Shown here one piece after another: positions 1-13,487 of a stretch of 64,000 nt of DNA. The position numbers and the translations under genes are program-made. The DNA is taken from NCBI GenBank assembly GCA_030248295.1, contig JASANH010001389.1:248001-312000 (forward strand), in the 5' to 3' direction. Under the pieces are notes generated by a model. It made no database searches. It was not told the origin of the DNA and saw nothing but the letters and a program-made list of their open reading frames with translations. Origin of the DNA: Mesodorylaimus sp. YZB2_4. Lineage: Eukaryota > Nematoda > Enoplea > Dorylaimida > Dorylaimidae. Within the stretch, counting starts at the first letter, position 1, and each line of letters starts with the position of its first letter.

Positions 1-3000
1 AGCCGCCGAATTTGACACGTATTTGGCGACTAGAATCTTGTTCTAGATGAGTCCATTCTCCATTCGCCTCTTTCCGCCCAGCCATCTAGGGTGACGCTTA
101 CCCGAGGATCCTAACCTCGCCCTTGCCTATCCGCTTGTTGTGACTGACGGATCCTCGTATCGACTCTCCTCAACTCGTCATCTCGAGTCGATAGTGCGAG
201 CTCGGGCATAGTTGTAAGTTTTCTACATGACGACAGAGCGAATCGTCTTCGCGCCAACAAGGACACGTTTATAAATCATTTAAGAGTCGCATAAGAATCG
301 TAACTAAGCATTGCTTCCCTTCAAAGCTCACGACTGTGACGAGGTGACCAACTACTGTAACTGATAGAAAGCCTTGCCAGAGGAAAGGCGCAAATCACTT
401 CGAACTCATTCGCCGACAGGCCTCCTTTCCTTGGACGCAGAAAAAAAGCTTTTCAGAATTATCCCGCGGCCCGTCGCCAAGTCGAATATTTTTGTGATAA
501 GCTTAAATGGAGGCCCGATATCGAACTACCCTAAAAGTATATAGCGTTTATGCTTACCTCCTTCGAGCTCCACCGACTCGCTGAGTTAACTGATGCGCAA
601 AAAACGACAAGCGCAACTAGCGATGAGTGAGCGAGGCAGAGGGAGGGGGAAACGAGAGGACGAAATCGGGATGAAAGCCATCCGAAAAAGGGTCTTATAA
701 CAAAGCTAATCGACGGCTCGGCATGAGGGGCTCGTGATTTAGTTTTCGATTCAGCAGCCGTCCTTTTTATACTTTTATTCAAAAATGGGTGGTCGCCAGT
801 TTTGCCTGAAAACGAATGTCCCACTCGTCAGATCCAGACTCGGCCGCCGGAGGAACGAACTATAAAAAGCGAGTACACTTCGGGGACCAAATGACTGAAG
901 GAGCGAGTAAGCAAAAACGATAGAATGATCAGAGCATAAAAATAGATGATAGTCTCCTGTTTTTCACAAACTCGTCGCTAATTACGTTTTCAACTAGCCA
1001 ATAGACACTTGGCGCACGCAATACTTGAGTTCAGCTTCACAACGCAAAAGGAGCCTCGTACGGTTTTTATGCCGAGCGAAGTCATGGAGACACATTCATA
1101 AGGAGACACCTGCCGCTCACCTGTCCATTCGTAAACCCTAATTAAAAATGATCGTGGCTTTCCATGTTCTATTCAAGCCAGAAATCTTACTCGCTTACCT
1201 ATTCTTCGCTCCAAGGCGGAAAATATGGTACACAACCTCGTGTAGGTTCAAGAAACCATTTTTAGAAAATGTTATGATCTGACAGACACATCCGTCATTT
1301 CTCGTTTTGCAAAGACCAGTGTCATCTTTGCCGCTCAGAAGCCCAAGCTACCTACCTACTGTAGTTGTCAGAGCGTGATAGATAGCACCAGGTGAGGAAG
1401 ATCAGCGGGACTGAATTAGAAAAAAGCGTCATGAAAATGGAATTGAAAATAAGAAAGCTAGAGTGCGACCAAACGTCAGCCGGGATCAAGCCAAATCATA
1501 AACACGGCACGTCCCTCAGGGAAATTGGATAAAAACTTGGCTGTCGCCACCCAGACCGAATGAATTCAGCGTACGGGGGCGGCAAGGCAAAGGATTCAAG
1601 AAAACGCTTGGTTTGGTACAGAACCATCGTTCGACGAAGATCCGTTTCCATAAACAAACTATGCCAGGTGTCTACGTGCTGCTTTTTGTAGCCAGTTCAC
1701 AGCGTGGGTTAATAGCCTTATTTATGGCATCTTGGGCTCGAATGAGTGATGATAGGCGGCTTGTGATAAGCTGATAACAGAGTGAGTGGGTAGCAGTGGA
1801 ACAATCGCACAAGGGCGTAAACGTGATGACCGTCATGAAATATGTAGTAAAAAGCGAAAATAGGGCTCGAGGGGAATGTTCGTAAAAGAACCGAAGTCAC
1901 GCGATTTCGTTGCACCTCCGCGCTCACACAAACTAAAATCCCCAACAGGCTTATCAACTTTGAGCTGATGGAGTAGCTCTTAAGCCTCGCGTTCTGAGAG
2001 AAGAGGTCAAGAAGCGATCCACTTCAGACACCTATTTTATGATGACATTCAATTGATTTGGATAAAGTGAAGGCAATTAAGCTAACACGGGCTTCGATCG
2101 AAGTGCTGCCTGGTGCCAGAGCGGAAGTGAGGAACGAAATAGAGCATCAATTGATCGGCTCGTTACATCCTTTCAATGAATGGTCCTCTCGCCGATTAAC
2201 GTCAACTGCCAACAGGTTCCACACCCCGTTGTCCATCTGCCGCGCCCTAACAGCTAGGGCCTCAACGCACAATGATGATCGATGGTGCTTGTCCGTGTGC
2301 CTCTTCAGCCCGATGAACAGCGGAGCCTGCTATTGGCCGAACTATCACTAGACTTATGAGGCGCATAGGCGATATCGGATAAGAAAAGAGACGTCGCTGT
2401 CCTCGACGAGCAACAAGAGAACACGAGCGGACCCCATGCAAAATTAGCCGTTGCTCGTTTCTCCTAATGGATATGGTTCCAGCGGCGCCCACGTATAACT
2501 TGCCCGCAACCACTCCACTCGCCGCAATACCTAACTCGCCCCAGCGCCAAAGCGGCAAATCAATGCATACGCGTCGACTGCACACGATGCTGCTACATCT
2601 CGGAGAGCTTGCTCTCATCGAAGGACTGGTAAGAGTCCATACAAGGACCCCGTCGGCAAATGGCCACGGAGGTCGACGACCGAGTATCCTCGGCACATAC
2701 ACATCACTTCATTTTCTTATATGCACGGCCAGTTGGTTAGCATTGTGAGGAGTAAGGAGAGCGAATAACATAAACCCTTCTAGTATTGAACAAACAACCG
2801 TTAGCCTTCAACCACATCACTATCTGGCCGCTTAGAGAAATGTCGCTGCAGGAGTTGTACTGTGAACGAAAGCAAAATCGTTGTGCCAACACAATTTCCT
2901 TGTCGAGGAAACGGCGCAATAAAATTACATGGGCGGCCTGGAAACGAGTCTACTTTCCAGCAATAACACGGTCCCCGATGGAACCATAATTGCTGCTAAA

Positions 3001-6000
3001 TTGTAGGCGATAAACCCATTCCAACCTCCCGGCCTAAACCGTACTCAAAAACACTACTTGGAAGAAATACCCTAGCCCTCCGCCCCGCCTCAGCTCCGGC
3101 TGATGCCTTCTTCCTTCGAACAGAATCCTTCGAGTCAAAATAGTCAGAGACAAGCATGAATCGAGGGAAAAATTCTAATATTCTCTTCTCGTCGCCATCC
3201 CCGACAAAGCAACATCATGGTGACCAACTAGCCGAAGGCCAAAGACTCAAAGCCTGGTATATCCTCATGCATGCCTAGATGACGTTAGATCCAGGCTTAA
3301 TTACGTTTCGTGTCCAAGTCGACCAAAGGCCTGAGCCTATTCAGAACGCCAAAATTGACTGAGCGACGAGCCTTTTATGGCAAGAATCTTGAATAGCCTT
3401 GTTAGAAAAGCATCTTGGCACGTGCAACAGGATGCTTGGTACTCCTGATATAATGACCATTTTGATGAGTTTTTGATACCATTGTTGTTACGAGTATTAG
3501 CCCCATGGGAATTCTTATGTCGCGACATTTCTATCTCAGGAACCCAACCTTTGAGAGCTCCCGCCTGTGCGACCAGGGCCGTGCGATAACGAGGTAGTAA
3601 TCATGTGATAGCTAATGAAGGTAGTCCAAAAGGACACATGAGAAATATCTTGTTACTAAGGACAAGAAACAAGATTGGTCGGTGCTGGTCCACGGCCAAG
3701 GCCAAGAGCTTTCCTTGTGCCATAATCACAGAACTAACATTGAAATTGAATGATGCTATCCGCTAAGGGATTAGTCCAAATGAAATGATCGATGACAAAT
3801 CGATTCGCTTCTGAATGGGTTTCAGCAAGGAGGACTGGAGTGCCTTCGGGTACTTTACAGATTTGTGAGCGGCACAATAAAACAGCGGGATCAGATATGA
3901 GTATAATGACTTCGACGTAAGGCGATGGCATGGTAATGAAAAATAATCAGAAAATGGATCACTTACAGGGAAACTGTGTTTGGAAGCGGTCACGCGGAAT
4001 TGAAGAAACTAATCCAAATAGTTTGATTGATTGGTTTGATAAAGCGCAAGTGGCGCTTGAAAATCAGCAGAAATACGGTTCAAATAAAGTGTTAACACGA
4101 TGCCGGTTTATCAATATTAGTATTTCTGTATCTTGCGCAGCGTGCTGATCTGCACGATCTCTCGTTCGCGCTATTGCAAGCACCATAAAATAGCATCTAG
4201 AAAATGTACAGACTGAGAGCATGATGGACTTCTGATGTTGGACTTGGAGGAAAGGAAGATTTTTAATACCTCAGGTGAAAAAAGGAAGAAAATATTTTGG
4301 CTCACAATAAGAAAGAGACGGAAGAACCGTTGGAAATTCTTGCACAAAGTAACAACAACTCTAAAATATTGTGAATATTGCATCAGACAAGCAAGGCCCC
4401 GTGTTTACGGGTCATAAACACCCCCTTGTGTCTTTTTTGGGAGCCACTCTGCACGAAGGCACGCTGGGCATCAGTGGATAGCTGTGGGTCTTGAACCCTA
4501 CAATGTCGGTCAGCCGAAGTTCGACTTGCTAGGCTTCTGCAATCAGAGCATCCAGAAGGCACTCTCGTGAATTGCCCGTTTGAGGGAGAAATTCCTGCAG
4601 GGTGTGGCTAGGGCAATTTGTTCAGTGGGGAGGAGCCAGGGGATATAAGAAGGGGTCTGTAGGTTAAAAAGGTGCTCTCCCTCCCTTTCGCTCGCTCGAC
4701 TCGACTCTTGCTTGATTGATCCAAATTTTTGTCGAGCCACTTTTTGAAGTCGTCCATCGCTTGTCGTCCAAGCGCCAGCCAGGGGCTTTGATTAGTATGC
4801 TCACGAGGGGTCTCAATGGTTGTCGTCTCCATGTGGTCCATACTGGAAGAGTCTAGGAGTTGACTACAGAGCGGAACTTGTTTTTTCTGAGGGGAAGATC
4901 TACAGTAGGACTGTTAACAGACATCATCGTGCATTGCTGTGCTCGTAAAGGTTCCTCTGATGTTGATTTTGGTCTTTACTGCGCCATCGACAGCGGAACT
5001 GGTCGTCAGGATGGGCATTTTACGACCAGGTGCAGTTGATCAGCAGCCAGCATCATTATACAGAAAGACACGGCATAAACGCCTGAGGGTTTGCTTAGGA
5101 GTCGGGGTCTCAGTGATCTCGATTGTCTACAGGACAAGCGTTTCTACCAGGCTGAAGCCAATAGAAGACCTTCGGTGGCTCGTTCATAGGATTAGACTGA
5201 ACCCGCCGTTGCGTGAGAGTAAATAAAATGTCCTAACAGTACTGGGAGTTATTTATGACCCCCACGACCCTGTACCCGTGGAAGCCCGATTTTTCAATGC
5301 AGCAAGCCTAACTTGCATCAAGATGTATCGCACTTGACTCAAAATTTTCTAGGTTTAGTAGTGTCCTACTGTAGCAGCAGCGGAACAAAGGCATGAAAAA
5401 GTAATGCAGGTAAAATGCAGTATTTGCCTTTGCGTGATACTTTGCCTTATTTTCCCACTTCTCCTATTTTTCTGACTTATTCCAAAAAGAAGTCACTCAT
5501 CTACGTCATCGTTACAAGCTAACGGCATCAGCCTTATTAACTCAAAGGTCGAAATCTGCCTGTTGCTCACAATTTCTCAAATCCAACATTTTGTATAATC
5601 TATCGAGCTCTCTTTTTTAGCGGCCGCATGTTTCTTGTTCGGATAATTATCCGAGCATAGATTATCCGATCTGCATAGTAATGGGGCTTGTGGATGAGGG
5701 AAGGACCAGCAATGAGTGGGCGAGCGGCGGGCAGTGGGTAGTGGTCGTTGTACAAAGACTGGGATACTACAAGTATTTTTGTGCACATTCTACTGGACGG
5801 GGTGCAGTCTTCTTGACGAAGTGGCATTTGGCATGGGCTAAGGGGGTGAAAGGCGCCTCTGTTCAGCTATGTGCCTAGTATCCTGATAACGTTATGGGGC
5901 GTCAAAAAACGCTCTGCGCTCGTTTCCCCTGCGTGTTGTATTCTCGACTTTGACTCGATCGCTGAGGTTTGCCATGATTATCTTCCCATCAGCAATAATG

Positions 6001-7992
6001 GTCTGGTCTAACAAAGCAAAAGAAGATCAGAGTACGAGTGTGACAAAAATTGTTCACGTTGTTGCCTAGGCGCAGTGGAAATTGGCTCAGCAGGCGGCAA
6101 TAGACAGAGTTGCGGATGTTGGGGTGGACCACACGGCCGACGGTCAATAAATAAAGACGTGTGCACAGGAACCGATTTTAAGTGCCAAATACTCGCAAAC
6201 AGAGGGGCGGACTGCTTATCCCACGATCAGACTCTCAAAGACCTTATCAAGAACCTAGGACTCTCTTTTTCTTCCTAAGCTCAAATAAGGCCTCGCGGCC
6301 CAGCCACAGTGGTCTGAAGACAAGAATTTCAGATATTTGGCACCAAAAAATATGTACCGTCAGACCGCGCCATGAAAGGTTGCTGTTTGTGACAATAAAA
6401 TATGAATCTCAAGGAGACTTTCCTTCTCATCACATGCAGCATGCATATTGTAGAATGGAATGTATGAAACAGAAGCATTGCAAGCTGGCTTGAGAATCAA
6501 TTTCACACCCAAGAATCAATCAATTTTTAAAAAACTTTTGATAAAATTTACATGCATCACGCATCAGCTAGAAAAACATGTTGAGTCGAGCAGAATTGGC
6601 TCATCAGCTTTACCAGCGGTTGAGGCTGAACTTACCCCTATGAGGGTATAATACAGACGCAGGTCTGGTGCAGATTCTTGTAGCAGCTTAGGGTCAGTAC
6701 TGGTCACTTCGGTTAAAGGTGGACACTTTGACGTGACCCTGGCAATGTGCCCGGTGATAGGCACTAGTGGCACTTGACTGATTCGGCCAGTCACGTTGAT
6801 GTTCTTTTTTGGTCTTTGACTAACTAGGAGTCAGAGACTTTGCTCTGATCGTAAGTTTATGCTGAGCGCGTAAGCTACCTCGGCATCACCGAGATCACTC
6901 GTCTTGGGGGGGTTCGTTCTAGCGGTGTCACGCACCTACTGCACACCCGAAAAGTAGGCGGTTACTCTGTTGGACCTACGATAATGGGTGCGAGTTGCAT
7001 ACACATATTGCATCAATGAGAAGCTGACACTCCACTCGTTTATGTCTCAAAGTAAACATGGGATTTCTCCCATTGCTCGCCATGTACTGTACTTGCCGAC
7101 ATCTTTCCCTAATGCCCCCTCCACCCCTCCCCTGACTCGCCCGTTTATATATGAGCGTTACCCAGAAACAGTTAAACCAGTCGAGACTGTGGCGCAACCA
7201 AAGCAAGCAACCAAGCTCTGTTCGATTTTTCAAGATAACACAGTTGCATCAACAGCACGTACAGTATATACCTACTTCACAGCACGATGGGCCATAGGCT
7301 CGTCAGGATCATCGACAGGAACCAAAGTCGTCAATCTAATCGGCTGTTCACGAGCTGATGAATTTCACAAATTGAGGGCATCATTTGCGTCTTAGAGGCT
7401 CGTCTGCCCATCAGTAGGGAGCTGGTACTGTGGGGGGGGGGGGGGGGCAATACCCGCCAGCGTGATTAGACCCACTGGAAATATGGGAAAATTTTGTTCA
7501 TGCTCTGCACAGGGTCAAACTGTCTCAGCCAAATCGGCCTGCCTGGGCAATATTGCCGAGTTCCACCATCCAGAATTATTCGTAGACAATGTGCGTACAT
7601 TACTCGAAAATTTAAAAAGTGCGCAATGTTTGGCATAATTTCTGACCTTGGTCATCGTCGACCCAGCAGCTTTACAATGATTCCAATGCAACATTTGGTG
7701 CTTTGATTTTGAGAAAAGGCGAACACATTTTTCCATCTGCAAGGATAAACTGGGGAGACTTACTGTATTTGCTGGTGGGCGATATACTTGCAGATTAGCG
7801 CAGTGGCTCCGTGCAGTTGGCTTCGTTCCGGCTTTAATATCTGAGGAAGTGTCTGACTGGTGTTTACTATACATTGTTGATAGTACCAACAATCACGACT
7901 GTTAGCTCTGTTTCCCCTCGTGCAAGGCGACATTACACGACCACGATCGCACTCAACGTTCACAGCACCGTACGATCATCACTCGTCACTCA
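1..7992. other. Intergenic region, no supportable gene
   Basis: I see no open reading frame here with recognisable protein features, and no run of exons with consistent splice phase. Only short frames of low-information composition occur on both strands. The visible structure is repeat-like: a poly-G tract near 7432-7446 and one copy of a short dispersed repeat near 6620-6700 that recurs at 10.4 and 10.7 kb. A weak inverted similarity, GGGTCATAAA near 4410 and its complement near 5250, could bound an old MITE but is too short to call. RNA-seq would be needed to exclude small or rapidly evolving genes. Confidence 0.5.
6620..6702 (+). repeat. Dispersed short repeat, copy 1
   Basis: The stretch containing ATACAGACGCAGGTCTGG and, further on, GTAGCAGCTTAGGGT resembles segments at 10400-10478 and 10668-10730. 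The shared core is AATACAGACnCAGGTCTGGTGnAGATT followed by nAGCAGCTnAGGGT. The second copy has ends that are inverted relative to each other, so this may be a very short MITE-like unit. Copy 1 is more diverged at its edges. Confidence 0.45.
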
Positions 7993-9303
7993 TCACAGCA
8001 TCGGCCTCACTTCTTCTTGTTGTCCTCGAACGACTTCTTGAGCATCGCCTCGCGCTCGCGATCGTCGACCATCATGGTGGCCATGGGCACGGCTTGCGCG
8101 GCCTGGAAATGTTCGCCCTTCGGCTCCCAGTCGAGCGGGCTGTCCGCCGTGTAGCCTTTGCGTTGCTGGCACGCCTGCCAAGCGCGTTTGATGAGGTCGT
8201 AGTTGGGCTCGTCGGCGTATTGCAGCGTTATGGTGTGGTCGTAGGCCTCTTGGTACTCGCGCGGGCAGCCTTCCAGCAGGATCTTTCCTCGCTGCGCCAA
8301 CGACGCCTCCTTCGACTCGCCGATCTTGGTCATCATTTCTTGCTGCGACGTGCCCCGCTGAAATGAACGAGATGTAACCCGGAGGGAATCTACGGAATAC
8401 AGATAGACTTACGAAGAACTGCAGACTGTCCCAGGGTAGCTTGCCGACCGAGATGTCGACGATCATGAACAGCCAGGACCACAGGTCGTCGCGACGAGAC
8501 AGCTCTTCCTCCTTGTGGCAGGCCGGCGATGCGAAGCGCACTGTCCCTCGGAAGCCCAGTCGATCACGCGGTCGTCGATGCGAGCCGTCGGGCCTGGTGT
8601 ACTTGCGGCACATCCCGAAGTCGAGCATGTAGATGCGATGCGTGTCCGGCTCGCGACCCACGGCGAAGTTGGCTGGCTTCAAGTCTCGGTGTAGGTACCT
8701 AAAACAGATCAGGTCCGCCGGCGGAAGCTACTCGAGAAAAAGCGATCCCTCACCCGATCTTGTGCAACTCTTGAATGGACTCCAACGTCTCGATGCCCAC
8801 AAACAGAGACGTGCACAGACTGAATTGTTTCGAGCGTCCTTGACCGTGGCCGACGGCTTTCTTCAGGTCGTCCAACGATTTGCCGATCAGCGACATGATC
8901 AGGAACCGGAACCGATCCGTCTGCCCGACCGTGATGTAGCGGCAGAAATGCTTGGCGTTGATGTCTCGCAGAGCCCGCAGCACGTCTCGTTCCATGGCCA
9001 GCAGCTTCATGTAGTCCGGGATGTCCTTGGCTTCGACCTTAAGAGAAATGGCCCAGTGTGGATGAGGTCCGAGGAAGGGGGTGGTGGCAGCAAGCACACC
9101 CGCGAAGCAAGGAAGAGTTGTCAAAGGCAGCTTACCTTCAAGGCGTAGTGCTTGTTCATGTGTTCTCCCTCGACGATGCCTTTGACTTCGTAGACTGCGC
9201 CGAACCCACCTTCGCCCAACACGCGCACGTTTTCCCAACGACCGTCCAACACCTCACCCACGGCGATGAACTTCTTCTCGTCTTGCACCTTCTTCGATCC
9301 CAT
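7993..9303 (-). CDS. TTBK-like (CK1-group) protein kinase 1
   Basis: Predicted 362-residue Ser/Thr kinase of the tau-tubulin-kinase-like branch of the CK1 group, a family strongly expanded in nematodes. Exons on the minus strand are 9303-9136, 9037-8754, 8698-8413 and 8357-8007; all junctions are GT/AG and in phase. The glycine loop is at residues 30-38, the ATP-binding Lys ends exon 1 (K56), the catalytic loop HRDLKPAN is at about 154-161, and DFG is at 177-179. The activation segment ends in a CK1-type SPACH motif instead of APE. The ATG at 9303 is preferred because the frame upstream only offers GTG. Substrates are unknown; many nematode members are germline or sperm enriched, but that is family knowledge and not seen here. 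The product is little more than a kinase domain. A paralogue with the same intron positions lies at 33.1-34.3 kb. Confidence 0.88.
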
Positions 9304-10399
9304 TTCGACGCTCGACCAACTCACGAACGACTAGGTTACCAATCGACCGACCGTCCTCGACGACAGAAATCACACGGAATGAGGCCCCTCTCGGCTCTAC
9401 CATCTTCCATTGTGATAATGTAATGCCAGCAGAGCAGTGCAGTACACTGTTTCTGGGCATTCAGCACGTATGACTTCACAATTTACAATGCACACGAAGA
9501 TCACAAAAGCGTACTATCGGATGTAAGTACTAAATCATCGATTTATACTGCATTGTACATGAAAAAACTGCACGTATGATACGCGGAGAACAATCGCACT
9601 CAGGTAGCGGCTGTTGGACTTGTCTATGACATCAATGTTGCGCCAGAGCTATTTTGTACTGTAGCATATGATACAACTATAAATATGTACAGTACGCCAG
9701 CGCCTGACTTTATTAGGCGTATGAGTCAGCGCACATTATGCAACAGCGCGCTTCTCATTAGTTCTTCATCACCCAGATTACACGTGCACGGGTTACGCAA
9801 CAACAAATTAGACAGGACGGATTCGAATTGAACATGTAATCACAGGACGGACGATGGTCAACCAATAAGGACAAGAAGATGATGATGATTGTTTCTGTGA
9901 TTATATGAGGAGGTCGGAACTAATATCATTTGATAGTATTCCAATTTATTAATGATTTCCACGGCGGACCGATTCGATATTGGTTGCCGACAAGACTGAC
10001 TCATGCATCCTCTCTCTCTCTATAAGAAGTCCCAGAAAACATAAAAGCAGTCGGTCTTGGTTTGGCATCAAGCGATCGGTCGGTCCGTCCAGCGCTTAAT
10101 CAACCTCTCCCCAGTGCGAGTCCGAAATATGTAAAAGGCGGCAGGGAATCAACGAAGTGCTGTGACCGTTCGAGTACCTTCGATTTACAGTATTATAGAG
10201 CGTGACTCAGGACGTCAAGGAACCCTGAAAATCACGACAGTACACGCAAATGTTTTTAGCTAGCATCATGTCATGCTTTATTCATACATAAACGCGTAAG
10301 CCCACTTGGAAACGTATGAAGCACGGAAAAAAAGAACTACAAGGACAAAGCGGCTAGAAAAGCACATTGAAGCAAAGCAACGCTGGCTCTCAGCGTTGC

Positions 10400-10478
10400 T
10401 CGGTTGGACTCAACCCTGATGGGTAGAATACAGACTCAGGTCTGGTGGAGATTGTTAGAGCAGCTCAGGGTTGGAGAT
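10400..10478 (+). repeat. Dispersed short repeat, copy 2 (inverted ends)
   Basis: Core matches copy 1 at 6620. This copy is bounded by CAACCCTGA at about 10409 and TCAGGGTTG at about 10466, which are inverted complements, giving a unit of roughly 65 bp. This suggests a miniature foldback or MITE-like unit. Confidence 0.5.
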
Positions 10479-10667
10479 TGAATGCAAGACGAGCCCAGCC
10501 GCTAGCTACCTTGCAGAACAAGTAGACGAGCGCCGTACTGCTGTTCCACCGCGACCACTCTAACTCATGGATGACACCGTTTCTGACTTGCACAAAGCTT
10601 TTCGGTATCATCAAGAACAAATTGGCGAGTAAAAAGCGAATCAGTAGCACTAGTTTTCGGCATTATT

Positions 10668-10730
10668 AGCGGAACCAGCCCTGCAAGCAGAATACACTTA
10701 ACTCTGGTAGAGATTATTACAGCAGCTTAT
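10668..10730 (+). repeat. Dispersed short repeat, copy 3 (diverged)
   Basis: Contains AGAATACACTTAACTCTGGT followed by AGATTATTACAGCAGCTTA, aligning with copy 2 only about 200 bp upstream. It is more diverged and lacks clear inverted ends. Confidence 0.4.
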
Positions 10731-11142
10731 GCCACTCTTTTGCCCTTCTCCTAATCTTTCTTTTCTCGTTTCCCTCCCAAAAAATTTTTCCCTAGCACCG
10801 ATAGCCGAAAGTGATCAAATACACGAGTGTAATACCAGGCATGAGGGTTACATACCGAAACACATTTGAAGATAACTGGCTGCGACTACAAAGGCACAAC
10901 AACAGCAGAACATGTTCCATTGTGTAGTCATGACTATGCATATATGTACATACAGTAGTGTAAAGCAGGAAATAGTGTCTCCTTGCATGACTGATTATTT
11001 TATCTAAGCAGATACCAGCAAACTTTTCGCTTTGGTGGCGGCTAGTCGTGTCGCAATGGCTGATAATATGGCTTTAATCGAGTATGGGATTTCATTCTGT
11101 TCGTGCGAGCACCATTCAATCGCGTCAGAAAGGGAATTAAAT

Positions 11143-12719
11143 ATGAATCCTGTTCTTCAGGAAACTAAGACTGAAATTTTCAACTTAGCTTTGCAATTGC
11201 TAGGAAGACTGCGCATTCCTCGTAAATTCCTGCAACGCGTTCGATTTTACATCACCTGCTTTTGTTTCGAATGTCTTCCAGCGCTATGTTGCCCTCCGTG
11301 CCCAAATTCGATTATTGGGAAATTGGCTTTAATGTAAATTATTTATTTTTTAAAGATTTTCCCTTTGTTCATTACTTTTTAAGCAGGTGTGTGAAAGAGC
11401 CGACCTACGACTTTGTGCCGTTCGGACCCCAACTAGAGAATGAATCAAATAGCGATTATCGATTGTATCTGAAGCCCGCGGCCATGCTTTATTCGAGGGT
11501 CACTTGTCGTCGATATCACGCATTCTCTGCTCATGTACGTTGTTACTACGCCGATGACAAACAAGGAGGTCGAGTGGCTTGCTTGCTCGCTCGCAATTTC
11601 TCGTCAAAATGCCCCGATTTGACCATTCTCTACTCGCATAATAATGGCGGCGATCTGGGGCTATGTCTAGGATACATAATTCGAGTCGCTCGACGTCTGG
11701 GTGCCACCGTGTTTTCGTATGACTACGCCGGGTTTGGAAGAAGCAGTGGCAAAAGTTCGGAGGAAGGTGTGTACAGATCGGCCGAAGCAGCTTATCGGTT
11801 CTTGACGACTACGCTGAAAGTTCCTCCAGAACAAGTGCGAGTAAATTTGGATGCGGTGCACGATCCTATGCATAATTGACCTAGATTCAGGATTCGAGTT
11901 AATATGCACTACAGTATGTACGAGTATCTGTGGAATCTTTCTCAGGGCCGCAGAACGGGTACCTAATCACCGCACCCCGATCCCGATCCCTTCACTCATT
12001 GAATTGGAGCCTGCAATCAGCATCTAGCATCTAGCAGCAGGCAGCATCTAGCGACAAGCAATTCTACAATGACTTCGCAAATCTAGCTTTTCAGATCGTC
12101 TTAATCGGGACATCATTGGGCACTGCAGCCACAGTCCACTTGGCTTCAACCCGAGCAAACAAGGCGGTCATTTTGCAAGGCTCTTTCATGTCTGCTTTTC
12201 GGGTTGTGTGTCCATTCAAGCGTCGACTTTGCACCAGTGATCAATACAAAAACTTGGAGAAAATAGGAAATATTCATGCACCGACATTATTCGTTCATGG
12301 TCGAAAGGATGAATTTTTCTGCCTTCGACACGCAAAGATTCTTCGGGAAGGTTGCCCGGGCGCAGATTATATAGAGCCAATTTATATCGCCGATGCTGGT
12401 CATAGCGATTTCGATGAGAAAACGGATTACTGGATGCGCCTTCACGCGTTTCTTCACCAGGAAGTGGTATGTACTGATTTCGGCTCTACTTCCCTCCAAA
12501 CTGGGCTTTATTTAGGCTCAAATCTATGAGAATGTACTCTGCTGCAGTCATAGCACAATAGAATGGCTTCAACAACATCGAGATCAAAACTTGGAGAGTA
12601 CATCATCGGCTCAGGAAACGGTGCCTGCCACTCGCACTAGCAATACCTCACTGATTCTCTGCGATTTGTGCCTTCTCGACTTACCTGTCTCGAAACGTGT
12701 TCAATCGCTGACTAGCTGA
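11143..12719 (+). CDS. ABHD17-type alpha/beta hydrolase (predicted protein depalmitoylase)
   Basis: ABHD17 (FAM108) enzymes are membrane-anchored serine hydrolases that remove palmitate from proteins. Exons are (start uncertain)-11333, 11387-11840, 12095-12466 and 12516-12719, all GT/AG and in phase. The N-terminal Cys cluster LCCPPCP, which is palmitoylated in the family, is followed by the family motif EPTYDF just after intron 1. The nucleophile elbow reads GTSLG (family GQSIG-like); the acid is in GRKDEF and the histidine in DAGHSDF, so the catalytic triad is complete. The last exon adds about 67 residues beyond the usual hydrolase end, with no recognised domain. The start is unresolved. 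An in-frame ATG lies at 11143, but a good acceptor at 11280-11281 right before the Cys cluster suggests a short upstream first exon instead. The LTR element begins 545 bp downstream. Confidence 0.85.
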
Positions 12720-13263
12720 CATGTCGATCCGCTCTCTGCCTTTGTGTTTTAAATCGTTTGACGTACTTGTACAGAATATTATGGTGCCCGTAGTATAGGG
12801 AGCGAAGGGGCCTTCCTGGTGCACCAGGCGCGGCTTGTAACTCCGATATTCCCCCAATGCTCTAGCAAGGTCATAACGGCTGTCAAAATCCCATTCGCAG
12901 TGAACCTTGTAACCTGTGTGATACCCTCCCCTGCTATGGGGTGGAATACCACCACGCGTACTAGGTTCGGATCTACCCTGCGCGGGCCCTACCGAAACGG
13001 ACACTAGTATAAATAGCACTTTATTAGGCCGACGGGCGGACATCTCTACGCGGGTACAGCCAACCAAGTGACCAAGTGATGAGCACTGATACAGCAGGGC
13101 AGGTGGGGGTGATACCCGACCGCGCGGTCGACGAGATAGATGGTAACTAACTAGCAGTTCAGAGGGACCAGCCAAGAGGCCGTACGGGCGACCTGATATA
13201 ACTAGTCAGGATTAGATCTAATCGTAAGCTCGCTACGATCCCATTAGAGGCCTGAGCAGGAAG
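12720..13263. other. Intergenic gap before LTR element
   Basis: No gene seen. The last four bases, GAAG at 13260-13263, are the left copy of the retroelement target-site duplication. Confidence 0.6.
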
Positions 13264-13467
13264 TGTTAGAGGTTGGTTTGTGTTCCCGCCATTGATGAGT
13301 AAGACCTGTTAACTTACTCTGATATGTTACTGATTGGGCTGTTATAGTAACGAGGTGTTAATATGTAGGCACCTGGCGTGGGTGCTAGGCAGTATGAATA
13401 AACTAACGCCTGAAGTGAAGTCGTCTCGTCCTGCGGCTGGCCCAGCAATCCCTCACCAACCGTAACA
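13264..13467 (+). repeat. 5' LTR of gypsy element
   Basis: This 204-bp segment matches 18870-19083 over nearly its full length, including GGTTGGTTTGTGTTCCCGCC, GGCACCTGGCGTGGGTGCTA and CAGCAATCCCTCACCAACCG. It starts TGTTAG and ends TAACA. A candidate primer-binding site beginning TGG lies at 13472, four bases past the LTR; I could not assign its tRNA. Confidence 0.93.
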
Positions 13468-13487
13468 CAAGTGGCGAGCTTGGCAGT

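Larger units (their letters stand above)
9304..11142. other. Intergenic, repeat-containing
   Basis: No coding signal was found. The region holds a short CT-rich tract near 10010-10022 and copies 2 and 3 of the dispersed short repeat. Several TACTGTA/TACAGTA words occur (9655, 9686, 10186, 10951). Confidence 0.5.

Noticed and set aside
4405-5265. Possible MITE with GGGTCATAAA ends
   Set aside because: Only about 10-12 bases are inverted, without a target duplication; could be chance.
7432-7446. Poly-G tract (also poly-C near 28457 and poly-G near 35910)
   Set aside because: Simple homopolymers, no further structure; prone to sequencing error.
12018-12060. AGCATCT-type tandem repeat in the ABHD17 intron
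   Set aside because: Few imperfect units, ordinary microsatellite-like sequence.
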